Of a stretch of DNA of 64,000 nucleotides, positions 31,263 through 45,297 are shown one piece after another (positions within the stretch are counted from its first letter, which is position 1; each line of letters starts with the position of its first letter). Under the pieces are notes generated by a model, which worked only from the letters and a program-made list of their open reading frames with translations, did not search any database and was not told the origin of the DNA. The position numbers and the translations under genes were made by a program. The stretch covers positions 33,140-97,139 of the forward strand of contig JAEUJY010000174.1 in NCBI GenBank assembly GCA_016794525.1, written 5' to 3'. The DNA is from Myxococcales bacterium (GTDB lineage Bacteria > Myxococcota_A > Polyangia > Haliangiales > Haliangiaceae).

Positions 31263-31286
31263 CGCCCTAGCGCGACGCGAGGGCGC
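31262..31286. terminator. Hairpin between convergent genes
   Basis: Perfect 7-base stem GCGCCCT/AGGGCGC with an 11-base loop, immediately after the MYXO-CTERM gene and 15 bases before the stop of the convergent cytochrome gene. No T-tract. Confidence 0.45.
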
Positions 31287-31301
31287 GCCACGCCCGCCGC
31301 C

Positions 31302-34298
31302 TCACAGGTGGCTGCTGGCGTCGTCCGGGTCGCGGCCGCGCAGCAGCTCGTCGCCGTCGGCCCAGCCGTCGCCGTCGCGATCGAGGCCGATGCGCGCGCC
31401 CGAGCCCGGCGGCACGCAGGTGAAGGTGGCGCCGCCGTAGACCGCGCCGACCAGCGCGCGCAGCGCGGCGTCGTCGAGCCGCGGCAGCAGGCTGACGTCG
31501 GCCCGCCACTGGCCACCCTCGTAGAGGAAGCCGGTGGTCAGCCCGAACCAGCCGGTGGCCTTGGCCACCAGCTCGCACTCGCCGGCGGCGGCGCGCGCCT
31601 CGAGCAGGTCGAGCCGCGCGGTCGCCGTGCTCGAGCCCGGCGCGTAGGTGATCTGCTGCCCGACCACCGGCGCGAAGTTGCTGTCGAACGCCATCATGAA
31701 CTCGACGATGTTGTGGCGCAGCGTGAAGCCGCCGTCCTCGAACAGCACCGGGCCGGTCGGCGAGCCCAGCGAGTTGGGGTCGACGAACGGGATGCCGAAC
31801 GGGTTGGGCGGCACGACGGTGCCGTCGGCCAGCGTCACGTTGGTCAGCACCTTCAGGAACACCTGGCCGGTGAAGAAGTGCTCGAGCGTGCCCAGCGAGC
31901 CGTCGTGCTGGAAGCCGAAGCCGCGGATCTGCTCGGTGGCCGGGCCCTGCTGCAGGATGATCGTGCCCGGCTGCAGCGAGTCCGGCGACGAGCCGAACAT
32001 GCCGACCTTCGTGTACATGTTGCGCAGGTGCGGCACCTTGAAGATCTGCGCCTCGAACTCGAACGACAGCCGGCCGTCGCTGCCGAAGAACCCGGGGTGC
32101 GCGGTGGCGCCGGCGTTGCCGTCGGGGTCGAGCGTGTGGCAGCCGTTGCAGTTGAAGAAGCGGTCCGACGGTAGGTCGACCCGGGCGCCGCTCGGCGTCG
32201 TCGTGTGGTTGAAGTAGAAGTCGCGCCCGGCCTGCTGGTTGGGGGTCAGCGAGTTGTCGAGGTTGCGGATCGGGTTGGGCGGGTAGCTGGCCGCCAGGAT
32301 GAAGTCCGCGAAGTCGTCGATGTCGCCGGTCGACAGCTCGGCGTCGCGGCCGAGCAGGCCGGGGAACGCGACGTTGAACGACGTGAACGCCTTGTGCTCG
32401 TCGTAGATGCCGGCGTTGGGCTGGGCCGACACCACCGGCGCGCCGGTCGCGGGATCGATGAACGGCGCGCCCGACTGCTGGATCGCGCCGTTGCGATCGC
32501 CGCGCCAGTGCATCGCGCCGTGGTTGTCCATGCCGCGCAGGCTCTGGGTCGTCATCGGGCCCTTGACCGGCATGTTGAAGCGGAAGATCGGCGCGAACCG
32601 CGGCAGCAGCGCCGAGATCACCGCCGGCGCGATCGTGTGCACCACGCCGAGCGAGGTGATCGTCAGCGGGATGCCGCCGGGGTTGCCGAGATCCCACGCC
32701 AGGTCGTCGTTGTCGCCGCCGACGTGGCAGGTCGAGCACGCGGCGACGCCGTGGCCCGACGAGAAGTCGGCGTCGTAGAGGTACTGGCGGCCGACCTGCA
32801 CCGCCTCGGGCTCGGGGTTGAACATGCTGACCTTGCCGACCTCGGCGCGTTCGCGCAGGTCGACGATCGAGATGCTGTTGTCGAAGCGGGTCAGCACGAA
32901 CGCGCGATCGCCGTCGCGGTCGAGCACGACGCCGCTCGGCCCGCCGCCCGACAGGCCGATCTGGTCGTCGAGATCGGGCGCGATGGTCCCGGCCTCGAGG
33001 TCGGCGGTGCGGTACGCGGCCAGCTTGCCCGAGCCCTGGGCCACGACGTACAGCCAGCGGCCGTCGCGCGACACCACCGCGTCCTGCGGCTGCGCCACCG
33101 ACAGCGCGCGCTCGGCGGCGTCGCCCTCGCCGGCGTAGTCGATGTGCGGGTTGAGGTCGCGCGGCGTGACCGCGTGGGTGGTCGGGTCGAGCACGGTGAC
33201 CCGGTGGTCGACGACGTGGCCGCGGACCGAGGTGAAGCCCGGCGCGTGGCCCTCGAAGCGGGTGTGGTTGTGGGCCTCGGTGTTGGTCACGTAGACCCGG
33301 CCGGTGCGCGGGTTGACCGCCATGTTGAACAGCACGGTGCCGACGTGATCGAACGCGGCGCCCTTGGCCACCGGCGGGGTGGCGGTGGCGTCGATCGCGA
33401 AGACGTCGTGATCGGGCAGCCGGACCTTCACGTAGGCGTCGAAGTTGGTGCCGTAGGGATCGAGCCAGTGGCCGTCGACGTACTTGACGATCAGGCCGGT
33501 CGGCGGCTGCGGGATGGTCAGCGGGCCGAGGTGGATCGCCGCCGGGCCGGGCATGACGCCGCCGTAGACGATGCGCACCGCCTCGGCCGACACCGCCGTG
33601 GTCTGGTTGCCGGAGTGGAAGGCGGCGGCGTAGACGGTGGCGCCGTCCGGCGACACCGCGAGCGCGCGCGGCGTGTCGGCGAAGAACGTCAGCTTGGTCA
33701 GGCGGGTGCCGCCAGCGGCGGCGCCGAGGTCGTCGGCGTCGAACACCCAGACGTCGGCGCGGCCGACGCCGGCGGTCTGCAGGTCGTACGCGTCGGGGGA
33801 GTTCTGGCCGCGGTGGGCGCAGGTGATGAACGCCCGGCGCTTGCCGGGGCCGGCGAAGACGATGTCGCGCGGCTCGTCACCGACCAGCAGCGTGCGCGCG
33901 ACGCGCGCGCCCTGGCCGAAGCCGGGGCGGAGCCGGACGATCGACACCGAGTCCGACAGGTGGTTGGTGACCCAGACCTCGGTGTTGGAGCGGACCGCGA
34001 TCGCGGTCGGCTCGAGGCCGACGGTGACCGAGCCGGAGTGGAGCAGCCGATCGCCGGCGACGCGGTAGATCTCGAGGCGGTTGTCGGGCGTGTTGAGCGC
34101 GAACAGCGTGCGCCCGTCGGGCGACAGCGCCAGCGGCCGCACCTGCAGGGTCTCGAACAGGGTGAACGAGCGCCCGCTCGTGGGCACCGGTTCGACGGTG
34201 GTGACCTCGGCGGTGTGGTCGTCGAGCGCGGCCTGAGGCTCGGCGCACGCGACCAGGGCAGTGACGAGTCCCGACGGCAAGAGCCAGCGATGCGTCAT
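31302..34298 (-). CDS. Lipoprotein with beta-propeller and di-haem MauG-like cytochrome
   Basis: 998 residues. ATG 34298 has a strong AGGAGGG site 6 bases upstream and a signal peptide with lipobox LVAC. Residues about 40-500 form a YVTN/NHL-type beta-propeller (repeats such as PLALSPDGRTLFALNTPDNRLEIY). The rest is a di-haem c-type cytochrome of the MauG/cytochrome-c-peroxidase kind, with haem motifs CSTCH (Cys521) and CNGCH (Cys717) and FKVPHLRNMYTK. A C-terminal DRDGDGWADGDE segment could bind calcium. Periplasmic or surface electron transfer is expected; the fusion to a propeller suggests substrate capture. Confidence 0.85.
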   Translation of the reverse strand: MTHRWLLPSGLVTALVACAEPQAALDDHTAEVTTVEPVPTSGRSFTLFETLQVRPLALSPDGRTLFALNTPDNRLEIYRVAGDRLLHSGSVTVGLEPTAIAVRSNTEVWVTNHLSDSVSIVRLRPGFGQGARVARTLLVGDEPRDIVFAGPGKRRAFITCAHRGQNSPDAYDLQTAGVGRADVWVFDADDLGAAAGGTRLTKLTFFADTPRALAVSPDGATVYAAAFHSGNQTTAVSAEAVRIVYGGVMPGPAAIHLGPLTIPQPPTGLIVKYVDGHWLDPYGTNFDAYVKVRLPDHDVFAIDATATPPVAKGAAFDHVGTVLFNMAVNPRTGRVYVTNTEAHNHTRFEGHAPGFTSVRGHVVDHRVTVLDPTTHAVTPRDLNPHIDYAGEGDAAERALSVAQPQDAVVSRDGRWLYVVAQGSGKLAAYRTADLEAGTIAPDLDDQIGLSGGGPSGVVLDRDGDRAFVLTRFDNSISIVDLRERAEVGKVSMFNPEPEAVQVGRQYLYDADFSSGHGVAACSTCHVGGDNDDLAWDLGNPGGIPLTITSLGVVHTIAPAVISALLPRFAPIFRFNMPVKGPMTTQSLRGMDNHGAMHWRGDRNGAIQQSGAPFIDPATGAPVVSAQPNAGIYDEHKAFTSFNVAFPGLLGRDAELSTGDIDDFADFILAASYPPNPIRNLDNSLTPNQQAGRDFYFNHTTTPSGARVDLPSDRFFNCNGCHTLDPDGNAGATAHPGFFGSDGRLSFEFEAQIFKVPHLRNMYTKVGMFGSSPDSLQPGTIILQQGPATEQIRGFGFQHDGSLGTLEHFFTGQVFLKVLTNVTLADGTVVPPNPFGIPFVDPNSLGSPTGPVLFEDGGFTLRHNIVEFMMAFDSNFAPVVGQQITYAPGSSTATARLDLLEARAAAGECELVAKATGWFGLTTGFLYEGGQWRADVSLLPRLDDAALRALVGAVYGGATFTCVPPGSGARIGLDRDGDGWADGDELLRGRDPDDASSHL

Positions 34299-34634
34299 GT
34301 TGTCCCTCCTGAACGCCCACCGTTGCAAAGAATCGATGTAGGCGGAAAGTCGTAAGAATTGCGGTCGCTGATGCAATTGCTCGACGGCGCGTACCGTGCG
34401 CGGGTGTGCCGGGGCCGGCGTGGTGTCCGGCTTCCGGACCACGCGGCACCACGTCGGCCGACCTGATCTTGATGAAGGTTTGGTGGCCGCGCACACGCGC
34501 GCGCGGCGCGGTGAGCCAGCCGCGCACGCCTCACCGCGCCGGGATGAAGGCCGGCGTGCGGCCGCCGCGCACTCGCACCTCCAGCCCGCCGCGCGCGGCG
34601 GCGCGGCTGGTTTGTGCTCAAACGGTGTCGCGCG
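34299..34634. other. Intergenic region, 336 bases, no gene recognised
   Basis: The part next to the cytochrome gene (34320-34380) is the least GC-rich stretch nearby and holds a candidate promoter for it. The remainder (34400-34634) is very GC-rich, with alternating CG runs (CGCACACGCGCGCGCGGCG). It carries open frames on both strands that look like composition artefacts. No terminator, RNA gene or repeat was recognised. Confidence 0.5.
34349..34376 (-). promoter_or_regulatory. Candidate promoter of the cytochrome lipoprotein gene
   Basis: TTGCAT followed after 16 bases by TACGAC on the minus strand, about 50 bases before the ATG at 34298, in the only locally AT-richer segment. Weak match, by eye. 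Confidence 0.3.
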
Positions 34635-36245
34635 TCAGGGCAAGAGCGGCGCGAGCTGCGCCGCCGGCAGCACCGCGCGCAGCACGACGGCGTCGCCGTC
34701 GAAGCCGAGCGCGAGCAGCGCCAGCTCGGCCGGGCTCGGCGGCGGCGTCGCGCCGGCGAACGTCGCGCGCACCGCGGGCACGTCGACGGCGATCACGTAG
34801 CTGTCCCGCTGCGCGCGGGCCAGCGCCAGGGTCGCGGCCAGCGCCGGCGCCGGCGCCGGGCGGCGCTTGCGCGGCAGCGCGACGTCGGTGAGCTGGCGCA
34901 GCTGCCCGACGACGTCGGGGCCCATCGCCATCGCGAACAGCGGCCCCGGCACCGCGTAGCCGACCTCGAGCTGGCCGCCGTACATGGCCATGCCCGGCTG
35001 CAGCGCGGCGCTGCTCGACGTCGAGCGGGTGCGCGCGAAGCGGACGCCGCGGTAGCGGGCCGCGTTGGTGTCGACGGCGGTGTGCATCAGGCCCCCCTGG
35101 GCCTTGGCGATCGCGGTCAGGTAGCCGAGCCACAGCGCCTGGGCGGCGGCGCCGTCGGTGATGTCCCACAGCGCGGCGAGCGCGACCTTGCCCGGCACCG
35201 GGCGGAGCGTCGCCGCGTTCTCGCCGGCGGCCAGCGCGGGCCAGCCGGCGAACGCCGCGCCGGCCGCGTCGGCGACCGCCGCGCCGTACATCGCCGCGAG
35301 GTTGGGCCGCCCCATCTCGATCAGGCTGGCGAACACCGCGGTGGTGTCGAGCCGTCCCCCCATCGCCACCGGTGCCGCGGGCATCTGCTCGAGCAGCTTG
35401 AACTCGCCGGGGCGCTGCAGCCGCGCGAACGCCGCGGCCGGCGTGCCCGCGCGCGGCACCAGCCGCACCGCCAGCCCGGCGCGGGCGCGATCGGCGGACA
35501 GGGCCAGCTCGATCCGATCGAGCTGAGCGAACAGATCCAGGTACCACTGGATCGACGCCGCCGCGCTGCCGCGCAGCGCCGCCGGTTGCTGGCCGAGCGC
35601 GGCGTCGAACACCGCCTGCAGCTGGGCGCGGTAGCGCGCCATCACCGCGGCCATCGCGATCGTCACGTGGGGCAGCGCGGGCGGCGCGGTCGCGACCGCG
35701 GTGGTGAGCGCGTAGGGGGCGGCGGCGCGCAGGCCGGCGCGGTCGCCGATCGCCGCCCAGCCGTCGTGGACGACCAGCTCGAGGCCGAGCGTCGCGACCT
35801 GCGCGCGCAGCGCGGCCTCGTCGGCGACGGCCACCACCGCGATCACCGGCACCGGGTGGGCCTGCGGATCGAGCAAGAGCCCGCGGACCGGCCGGGTCAG
35901 GTCGACGCCGCGCAGGTCGAGACCCTGGCTGGCCGCGAGCTGGATCGCCGCCGCCGGCGTCAGCATCGCGCCGATCCCGGGCTTCACCGCGTCGGCGTAG
36001 TCGACCAGCGCGGCGAGCGCCGCCAACGGCGCGCCCACCGACGCGGTCACCAGCAAGTCGTCGGGGGCGGGCTGCGGCGTGGCCGGGATGGTCGGCAGCG
36101 CGTCGAGCGGCGCGGGCGCGACGTCGAGCGTCGCCGACGTCGCCGTCGGCGGCGGCGCGTGGCGGATCGCGGGCGCGGGCGCGGCGGCCGGACCGCAGGC
36201 GGCGACCGCGATGAACAGCGAGACCAGGCGATGGCGCGGGAGCAT
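34635..36245 (-). CDS. Large lipoprotein of unknown function
   Basis: 536 residues. Signal peptide with lipobox AVAAC, a Pro/Ala linker to about residue 65, then a long, Ala-rich, mixed alpha/beta region with no clear catalytic motif. The layout (lipoprotein, repeated [13 protein letters not shown] and hydrophobic strand-helix units) resembles the loosely defined DUF3352-like envelope proteins, but the match is weak. It is divergent from the DUF4157-amidase gene, with 96 bases between start codons, so a shared regulatory region is possible. Confidence 0.65.
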   Translation of the reverse strand: MLPRHRLVSLFIAVAACGPAAAPAPAIRHAPPPTATSATLDVAPAPLDALPTIPATPQPAPDDLLVTASVGAPLAALAALVDYADAVKPGIGAMLTPAAAIQLAASQGLDLRGVDLTRPVRGLLLDPQAHPVPVIAVVAVADEAALRAQVATLGLELVVHDGWAAIGDRAGLRAAAPYALTTAVATAPPALPHVTIAMAAVMARYRAQLQAVFDAALGQQPAALRGSAAASIQWYLDLFAQLDRIELALSADRARAGLAVRLVPRAGTPAAAFARLQRPGEFKLLEQMPAAPVAMGGRLDTTAVFASLIEMGRPNLAAMYGAAVADAAGAAFAGWPALAAGENAATLRPVPGKVALAALWDITDGAAAQALWLGYLTAIAKAQGGLMHTAVDTNAARYRGVRFARTRSTSSSAALQPGMAMYGGQLEVGYAVPGPLFAMAMGPDVVGQLRQLTDVALPRKRRPAPAPALAATLALARAQRDSYVIAVDVPAVRATFAGATPPPSPAELALLALGFDGDAVVLRAVLPAAQLAPLLP

Positions 36246-36341
36246 GGCGGCGCCAGCCTATCGGGAATTTCGGGCGCGCAGCGGCGGCGCGGCGCCGCGG
36301 AAGTCGATGACTTGGGCTCGCCGCTCCGGTACGATGGGCGG

Positions 36342-37460
<1,119 letters not shown>

Positions 37461-37497
37461 GCGCGCCCGCCGGCATCGTCGCGAGGACGACCGACGC

Positions 37498-39477
37498 GTG
37501 ACCGCGACGCTGGCCCGCCAGGAGTACGACCTCGAGGTCCACCGCGCGTACCTGCGGGCGATGCGCGCCGTGGTGCGGCGCGAGGCGGCGCCGGCGGTCG
37601 ACGTGCGCGGCGAGCTGGAGCGCGAGCTGGCCGAGGTCGAGCGCGCGATCGCCGCGCTGCCCGACGACCCGGCGACGCGGCCGATGCTGGCGCTGACCCG
37701 GTCGCTCGGGCTCGACGCCGACACCGTCGTGCTGGTGTGGGCCGCGGTGGCGCTGGCGGCCAACCCGCCGATGCGGGTCCACGCGCTCGAGCTCGACGAG
37801 CGCGCCAGCTTCGGCATGACGCTGACGCTGTTCTGCCGGATGGTCGAGCTGCCCGCCGATCGCGCGCGGGCGCTGGGCCTGGCGTTCGTCGGCGCGCACC
37901 CGCTGGTGCGGGCCGGGCTGGTGCTGGTGGGCCACGGCGATCGCGTGACCAGCGCGTGGACGCTGGCGCCGGCCCGCGAGCTGGTGACCCACCTGGCCGG
38001 CGCGCCGCGGGTCGATCCCGACTGCGTCCGGCTGACCGCGATCCCCGACGTGCTCCACGACGCCGCGCAGGTCGCGGCGCTGACCGCGATCGCCGAGCCG
38101 ATCGCGACCGCGGCGGCGGCGGCGGTGTTCGTCGAGGGCCCGGCGCTGACCGGGCGCCGCACCGCGATCGCGCTGGCGTCGAAGCGCCCGGCGCTGGCGG
38201 TCGAGGTGGCGCGCGCGCCCACCGCCGCGGCGCTGGCGGTGATGCTGCGCGCGCTGCGCCGCGAGACGCTGCTGGTCGGCGCGATCCCGGTGGTGGTCGG
38301 CGTCGACGAGCTGGCGGTCGGCGAGGGCGGCAAGGACGAGCGGGCGCTGGTGATCGCGCAGTTCGTCGACGACAGCGACGGCCCGGTGGTGCTGGTGTCG
38401 GCGCGGCCCGGCCTCGACCTCGGCATCCGCGCGCCCACGGTCCGCGTGACGTGGCCGGTGCCCGACGTCGAGACCCGGGCCCGGCTGTGGGGCACCCACG
38501 GCGCCGACGTCGAGGCCGCGCGCACGCTGGCGATCCGCTTCCCGCTGGGCGCCGGCGCGATCCGCCGCGCGGTCGACAGCGCCCGGCTCCTGCACGTCGG
38601 CAAGGCCGCGCTCGACCTGTCCGAGCTGATGGCCGGCGTCCGCCACAACATCGCCGAGAAACTGGGGACGCTGGCCGATCGCGTCGCGGTCAAGCAGGGC
38701 TGGGCCGACCTGGTGCTGGCCGACGACGTGCTGGCGCAGGTGCGCGGGCTCGCGGCCCGGGTGCGCCACGCCCACGTGGTCTACGAGCAGTGGGGCTACC
38801 GCTCGAAGATGCCGCGCGGCGTCGGCGTGGCGGCGCTGTTCTCGGGCCCGCCCGGCACCGGCAAGACGATGGTCGCCGGGCTGATCGCCGCCGAGCTCGA
38901 GCTCGACCTGTACCAGGTCGACCTGTCGAAGGTGGTCAGCAAGTGGGTCGGCGAGACCGAGAAGCAGCTGGCGATGATCTTCGACGCCGCCGAGGCCGGC
39001 CACGCGCTGCTGTTATTCGACGAGGCCGACGCGCTGTTTGGCCAGCGCACGACCGACGTCAAGGGCGCCAACGATCGCTACGCCAACCTCGAGGTCAACT
39101 TCCTCTTGCAGCGCATCGAGCGGTTCGGCGGCGTCGTGATCCTCACGACCAACCTCGACACCGCGATCGACAAGGCGCTCAAGCGCCGGCTGGCGGCGCA
39201 CATCGTCTTCCCGCACCCCGACGACGAGGAGCGGGCGCAGCTGTGGCAGCGGCTGCTGGCCACCGACGGCGCGCCGCTCGGCGACGATCTCGACTACGAC
39301 GCGCTGTCGCAGCTGTACCCGAAGATGTCGGGCGCCAACATCCGCAACGCGGCGCTGGCCGCCGCGTTCCTGGCCGCCGCCGACGGCCGCGGCACGATCG
39401 ATCAGGAGACCGTCGTGGCCGCCGGCCGCGGCGAGTACCTGTCGATGGGCCAGGTGCTGGCGACCAACCGCCGGTGA
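37498..39477 (+). CDS. Two-tier AAA+ ATPase of the eCIS-associated type
   Basis: 659 residues from GTG 37498. The C-terminal AAA+ module (about 400-655) is complete: Walker A GPPGTGKT (450-457), pore-loop-like [10 protein letters not shown], Walker B LLLFDEAD (Asp508, Glu509), sensor 1 VILTTN and an Arg-rich [10 protein letters not shown]. The N-terminal half is a degenerate AAA module with GPALTGRRT (from 214) where Walker A should be and [10 protein letters not shown] as a remnant Walker B. Cdc48-like ATPases with this layout accompany eCIS particles (Pvc15/Afp15 type) and are thought to help assembly or cargo loading. Its place right after the DUF4157-toxin supports that. Confidence 0.85.
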   Translation: MTATLARQEYDLEVHRAYLRAMRAVVRREAAPAVDVRGELERELAEVERAIAALPDDPATRPMLALTRSLGLDADTVVLVWAAVALAANPPMRVHALELDERASFGMTLTLFCRMVELPADRARALGLAFVGAHPLVRAGLVLVGHGDRVTSAWTLAPARELVTHLAGAPRVDPDCVRLTAIPDVLHDAAQVAALTAIAEPIATAAAAAVFVEGPALTGRRTAIALASKRPALAVEVARAPTAAALAVMLRALRRETLLVGAIPVVVGVDELAVGEGGKDERALVIAQFVDDSDGPVVLVSARPGLDLGIRAPTVRVTWPVPDVETRARLWGTHGADVEAARTLAIRFPLGAGAIRRAVDSARLLHVGKAALDLSELMAGVRHNIAEKLGTLADRVAVKQGWADLVLADDVLAQVRGLAARVRHAHVVYEQWGYRSKMPRGVGVAALFSGPPGTGKTMVAGLIAAELELDLYQVDLSKVVSKWVGETEKQLAMIFDAAEAGHALLLFDEADALFGQRTTDVKGANDRYANLEVNFLLQRIERFGGVVILTTNLDTAIDKALKRRLAAHIVFPHPDDEERAQLWQRLLATDGAPLGDDLDYDALSQLYPKMSGANIRNAALAAAFLAAADGRGTIDQETVVAAGRGEYLSMGQVLATNRR

Positions 39478-39509
39478 GCGCCGGCGCGGGCCTGGCGATC
39501 AGCCGGCGC
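39478..39509. terminator. Hairpin between convergent genes
   Basis: Perfect 8-base stem GCGCCGGC/GCCGGCGC with a 16-base loop. It covers the stop of the sigma-factor gene and follows the ATPase stop directly. No T-tract. Confidence 0.4.
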
Positions 39510-40099
39510 CGCGTGCGACCGCGTCGCGCAGCTTGGCCTTGAGCTTCTCGAACCGCTTGCGCAGCGCGGCGGTGTAGCGCTCGAGCGCCGCGTCGTCGAG
39601 GTCGTCGCCCTCGGCCATCACCCGCGCGACGTCGCGCCACGCCAGCTTGCGATCGATGCGCAGGATCAGAAGCTCCTGGTCCTCGGGATCGAGCGCGTCC
39701 TTGACCTCGGCCAGCGCGTCGCGCGCGGCGGTGCGCAGGAACGTGACGGTGCGGGTGCGGACGTCGGCCGCGAGCGCCGCCAGCGCCGGCGCGTCGGACA
39801 GCGGCGCGTGCAGCTTGGCGCGGCGGGCCGGGCCCGCGCGCTTGACCTCGGCCAGCGCGCGGCGGGCGATCGTGTAGCACCAGGTGCGGACGCTGGCGTC
39901 GCCGCGGAACTGCGGCAGCCCGCGCCACATGCGCTCGGCGAAGATCGAGAACGCGTCGCTGCCGTCGGCGTCGCTGCGCGCGCTCGCGATCAGGTACTCG
40001 AGCAGCTCCTGCCCGTAGGCGCGCAGCACCCGCGCCGCGGCGTCGTCCCACTGGGCGGCGGCGATCGCGGCGCGCACCGCGGCCTCGCGGTCGTCGGGC

Positions 40100-40110
<11 letters not shown>
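39499..40110 (-). CDS. ECF-type RNA polymerase sigma factor
   Basis: 203 residues from GTG 40110. Region 2 is visible at about 45-95 (DAFSIFAERMWRGLPQFRGDASVRTWCYTIARR); region 4 (about 130-200) is diverged, with PEDQELLILRIDRKLAWRDVARVM as its helix-turn-helix part, and a charged C-terminal helix. No anti-sigma factor gene is next to it. Instead it overlaps the Ser/Thr kinase gene by 11 bases, so kinase signalling may control it. Its target promoters are not evident. Confidence 0.82.
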
Positions 40111-42931
<2,821 letters not shown>

Positions 42932-42994
42932 CAGGACGGCCGATCGTGACAACCGCGCGGGCGTTTCGACGGGCCCGCCGGCCGCGTCAGCCGG

Positions 42995-45286
42995 TCACAG
43001 GCTCAACCCGCCGCTGACGACGCAGTAGTTGCGCCCGCAGCCCGTCACCGCGCCGTGGTTCGGGTAGGCGCCGACCGCGTCGGCGCCCTGCACGCTGGCC
43101 TCGAAGGTGTTGTCGCGCGCGCTCACCGTGATCCCCGCGGTCTCGACGTACAGGCTGGTGGTCGCGGGGCCCGAGACGTTGTTGGTCAGCTCGTTGCCGC
43201 CTGGGTCGCCGGGGCTGCCCAGATCGAACGTCGAGCTGGCGTTGCCGCGGAGCACCACGGCGGAGTTGTTGGCGGCGTTCAGCGCACCGGGGCCGCCGTT
43301 GGACGCAATGACCACGCCGCGCAAGCGGAGGTGGTAGGCGACGCTCGCTGTCCCCAGCCACAGCGCCCCGGCGCCCGAGCTCGAGGTCCCGTTGCCGGTC
43401 AGCGAGCCCTCGGTGAGGTCGACGTCGCACGCGCCGTCACAGCGGATGCCGGCGGTCGCGTTGGCCGTGATCTGCGCGAACTGACCGGTGATCGTCAGTG
43501 CGGTGCCCGCCCCCGCCGCGACGCCGGTCGTCGCGTTCATGATCGTCGCCATCGACAACTCGAGGTGGGCGGTGGTGCCGGTCGCGTTTGTCCGCACGCC
43601 GGTGGCGACCGCGCCGCCGCCGTCGAGCGTCGATTGCTGCAGGCGCAGCGTCGGCGCGTTGGTCGTGAGCTGCGACTGCAGCAGCACGCCGTACCCGCCG
43701 ACGGCGCTCGCGGCGTGTGGCGCCACGGTCGAGCTGCGCACCTCGAGGCGGCCGGCGCCCAGCGCGGCCAGCCCGCGGGTGTGGAACCGGAGCACCACGT
43801 GGTCCAGCGTCAGCCTGGCCGTGTCGGCCACGGCCATCGCCGCTCCGGTGCCGTTGCCCACCGACGAGCAGCCGCATCCGAGGCCGGGGCCGCCGAAGCT
43901 GCCGCCGTCGACCACGACCTGGGCGCTGTCGAGCACGCGCACGAACGACCGCGCCGCGATGGTGGTGCTCGGCACCGCCTCGGTGAGCGCGGTGTAGTCG
44001 GTGACCGCGCCGGGCGTCATCGCGACCGTCGCCGTGCCGCTGGCCAGCAGGGCCTCGGTGTCGAAGCGCCCGGCGAAGTCGACGCCGACGATCGTCAGCG
44101 CGCCACCCGTGGCCTTGATGCCGGCGGTGCTGGTCTGGTTCGGCGCGCGGCGATCGATGCGCACGCCCTCGAGGTGACCGCCGCCCGGGAACACCAGCAG
44201 CCCCTTCACGGTCGCCAGCGACGGGTGGTCGGCGATCAGGTGGGTCCCCGCCGGCAGGTCGATCGGCTGGTTGCCCTGCGTCGAGGTGTCGTAGGTGCCG
44301 TCGAGCAGGACCACGTGGCCCACGCCGAGCGACCGACCGGCCGCGTACGCGATCGTGCGGCACGGCGTCGCCAGGCAGTCCCCAGCGTCGACGCCGCCGG
44401 GCCCGACCAGGAACCGCGGCGGCGGTGGCGTCGCGACGTCGATCGTTGTCTTCGCGGTCACCGTGCCGCCGGCGCTGGTGGCGGTGAGCGTGTAGGTCGT
44501 GGTGGCCGTCGGCGCCACCGGCTGGGCGCTGGCGCCGGTGACGTCGCCGATGCCCTGATCGATCGTCACCTGCTCGGCGCCGGTCACGGTCCACGCCAGC
44601 GTCGCGGCGCCGCCACCGATCGGCAGGCTCGCTGGCGTCGCGGTGAAGGCGTCGACGGTCGGCGGTAGCGCGGGCGCCACCATGACCGCGCGGCTGGCCT
44701 GGCTGGTGCCGAAGAGGTTGGTCGCCGTCAGCGTGAACACCGTCGACTGGGTGATCGTGGCCTGGTGGTTCGCGTCGAGCGGCGGCGTCACGGTCACCTG
44801 GTTGGCGCCGGGCACGTCCCACGCCAGCGTGACGGTGCCGCCGCCGTGGGGCAGCGAGCCGGGCGTCGCGGTGAAGCTAGCGATGATCGGGCGCGCGCCG
44901 GCGACCACCGTCGTCGAGATGATGCTCATCGCGGTGTTGCCGGCGTTGTCGTAGGCCAGCGCCACGTAGTACTGGGTCCCGAGATCCTGGAGTGACACCG
45001 GGATCGCCGCGGTGTACGGCGCGCTGAAGTCCTCCTTCCACAACGTCAGGCCGCGGAACAGCCGCACCTTGGCGATGCCGCTGGCGTCGGCCGCGGTGGC
45101 GGTGAGGTTGACGGTGCCGGGGGCGAAGACCGTCGACGGGCCCACCAGCGTGACGGTGGGCGGCGTCGTGTCGACCTCCTGGGCCGTGGCGCCGAGCGGA
45201 TCGCCGGGGCCGTCGTCGACGCAGGCCGGCAGGGTGGTGGCGGCGCCGAGGGCGACCGCCGCGACGAGAACGTGGCGTGCGAGCAT
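42995..45286 (-). CDS. Lipoprotein with Ig-like domains and a right-handed beta-helix
   Basis: 763 residues from ATG 45286, which has GGAG 6 bases upstream; ATG 45298 would add four residues and overlap the previous stop. Lipobox LPAC near residue 23. Residues about 40-330 hold three immunoglobulin-like domains (TPPTVTLVGPSTVFAPGTVNLTATA; IASFTATPGSLPHGGGTVTLAW; VDAFTATPASLPIGGGAATLAW). After PRFLVGPGGVDAGDCLATPCRTI a parallel beta-helix runs to the end (DUF1565-like opening, then many short ITxN/VxxxG turns). The C-terminus is GCGRNYCVV. Probably a surface polysaccharide-binding or adhesive protein; no catalytic residues claimed. Confidence 0.78.
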   Translation of the reverse strand: MLARHVLVAAVALGAATTLPACVDDGPGDPLGATAQEVDTTPPTVTLVGPSTVFAPGTVNLTATAADASGIAKVRLFRGLTLWKEDFSAPYTAAIPVSLQDLGTQYYVALAYDNAGNTAMSIISTTVVAGARPIIASFTATPGSLPHGGGTVTLAWDVPGANQVTVTPPLDANHQATITQSTVFTLTATNLFGTSQASRAVMVAPALPPTVDAFTATPASLPIGGGAATLAWTVTGAEQVTIDQGIGDVTGASAQPVAPTATTTYTLTATSAGGTVTAKTTIDVATPPPPRFLVGPGGVDAGDCLATPCRTIAYAAGRSLGVGHVVLLDGTYDTSTQGNQPIDLPAGTHLIADHPSLATVKGLLVFPGGGHLEGVRIDRRAPNQTSTAGIKATGGALTIVGVDFAGRFDTEALLASGTATVAMTPGAVTDYTALTEAVPSTTIAARSFVRVLDSAQVVVDGGSFGGPGLGCGCSSVGNGTGAAMAVADTARLTLDHVVLRFHTRGLAALGAGRLEVRSSTVAPHAASAVGGYGVLLQSQLTTNAPTLRLQQSTLDGGGAVATGVRTNATGTTAHLELSMATIMNATTGVAAGAGTALTITGQFAQITANATAGIRCDGACDVDLTEGSLTGNGTSSSGAGALWLGTASVAYHLRLRGVVIASNGGPGALNAANNSAVVLRGNASSTFDLGSPGDPGGNELTNNVSGPATTSLYVETAGITVSARDNTFEASVQGADAVGAYPNHGAVTGCGRNYCVVSGGLSL

Positions 45287-45297
45287 GGCGGACTCCA

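Noticed and set aside
34299..34634. Several open frames in the intergenic region
   Set aside because: All are rich in Arg, Ala, Pro and Gly without a domain or ribosome site, and they overlap each other on both strands.
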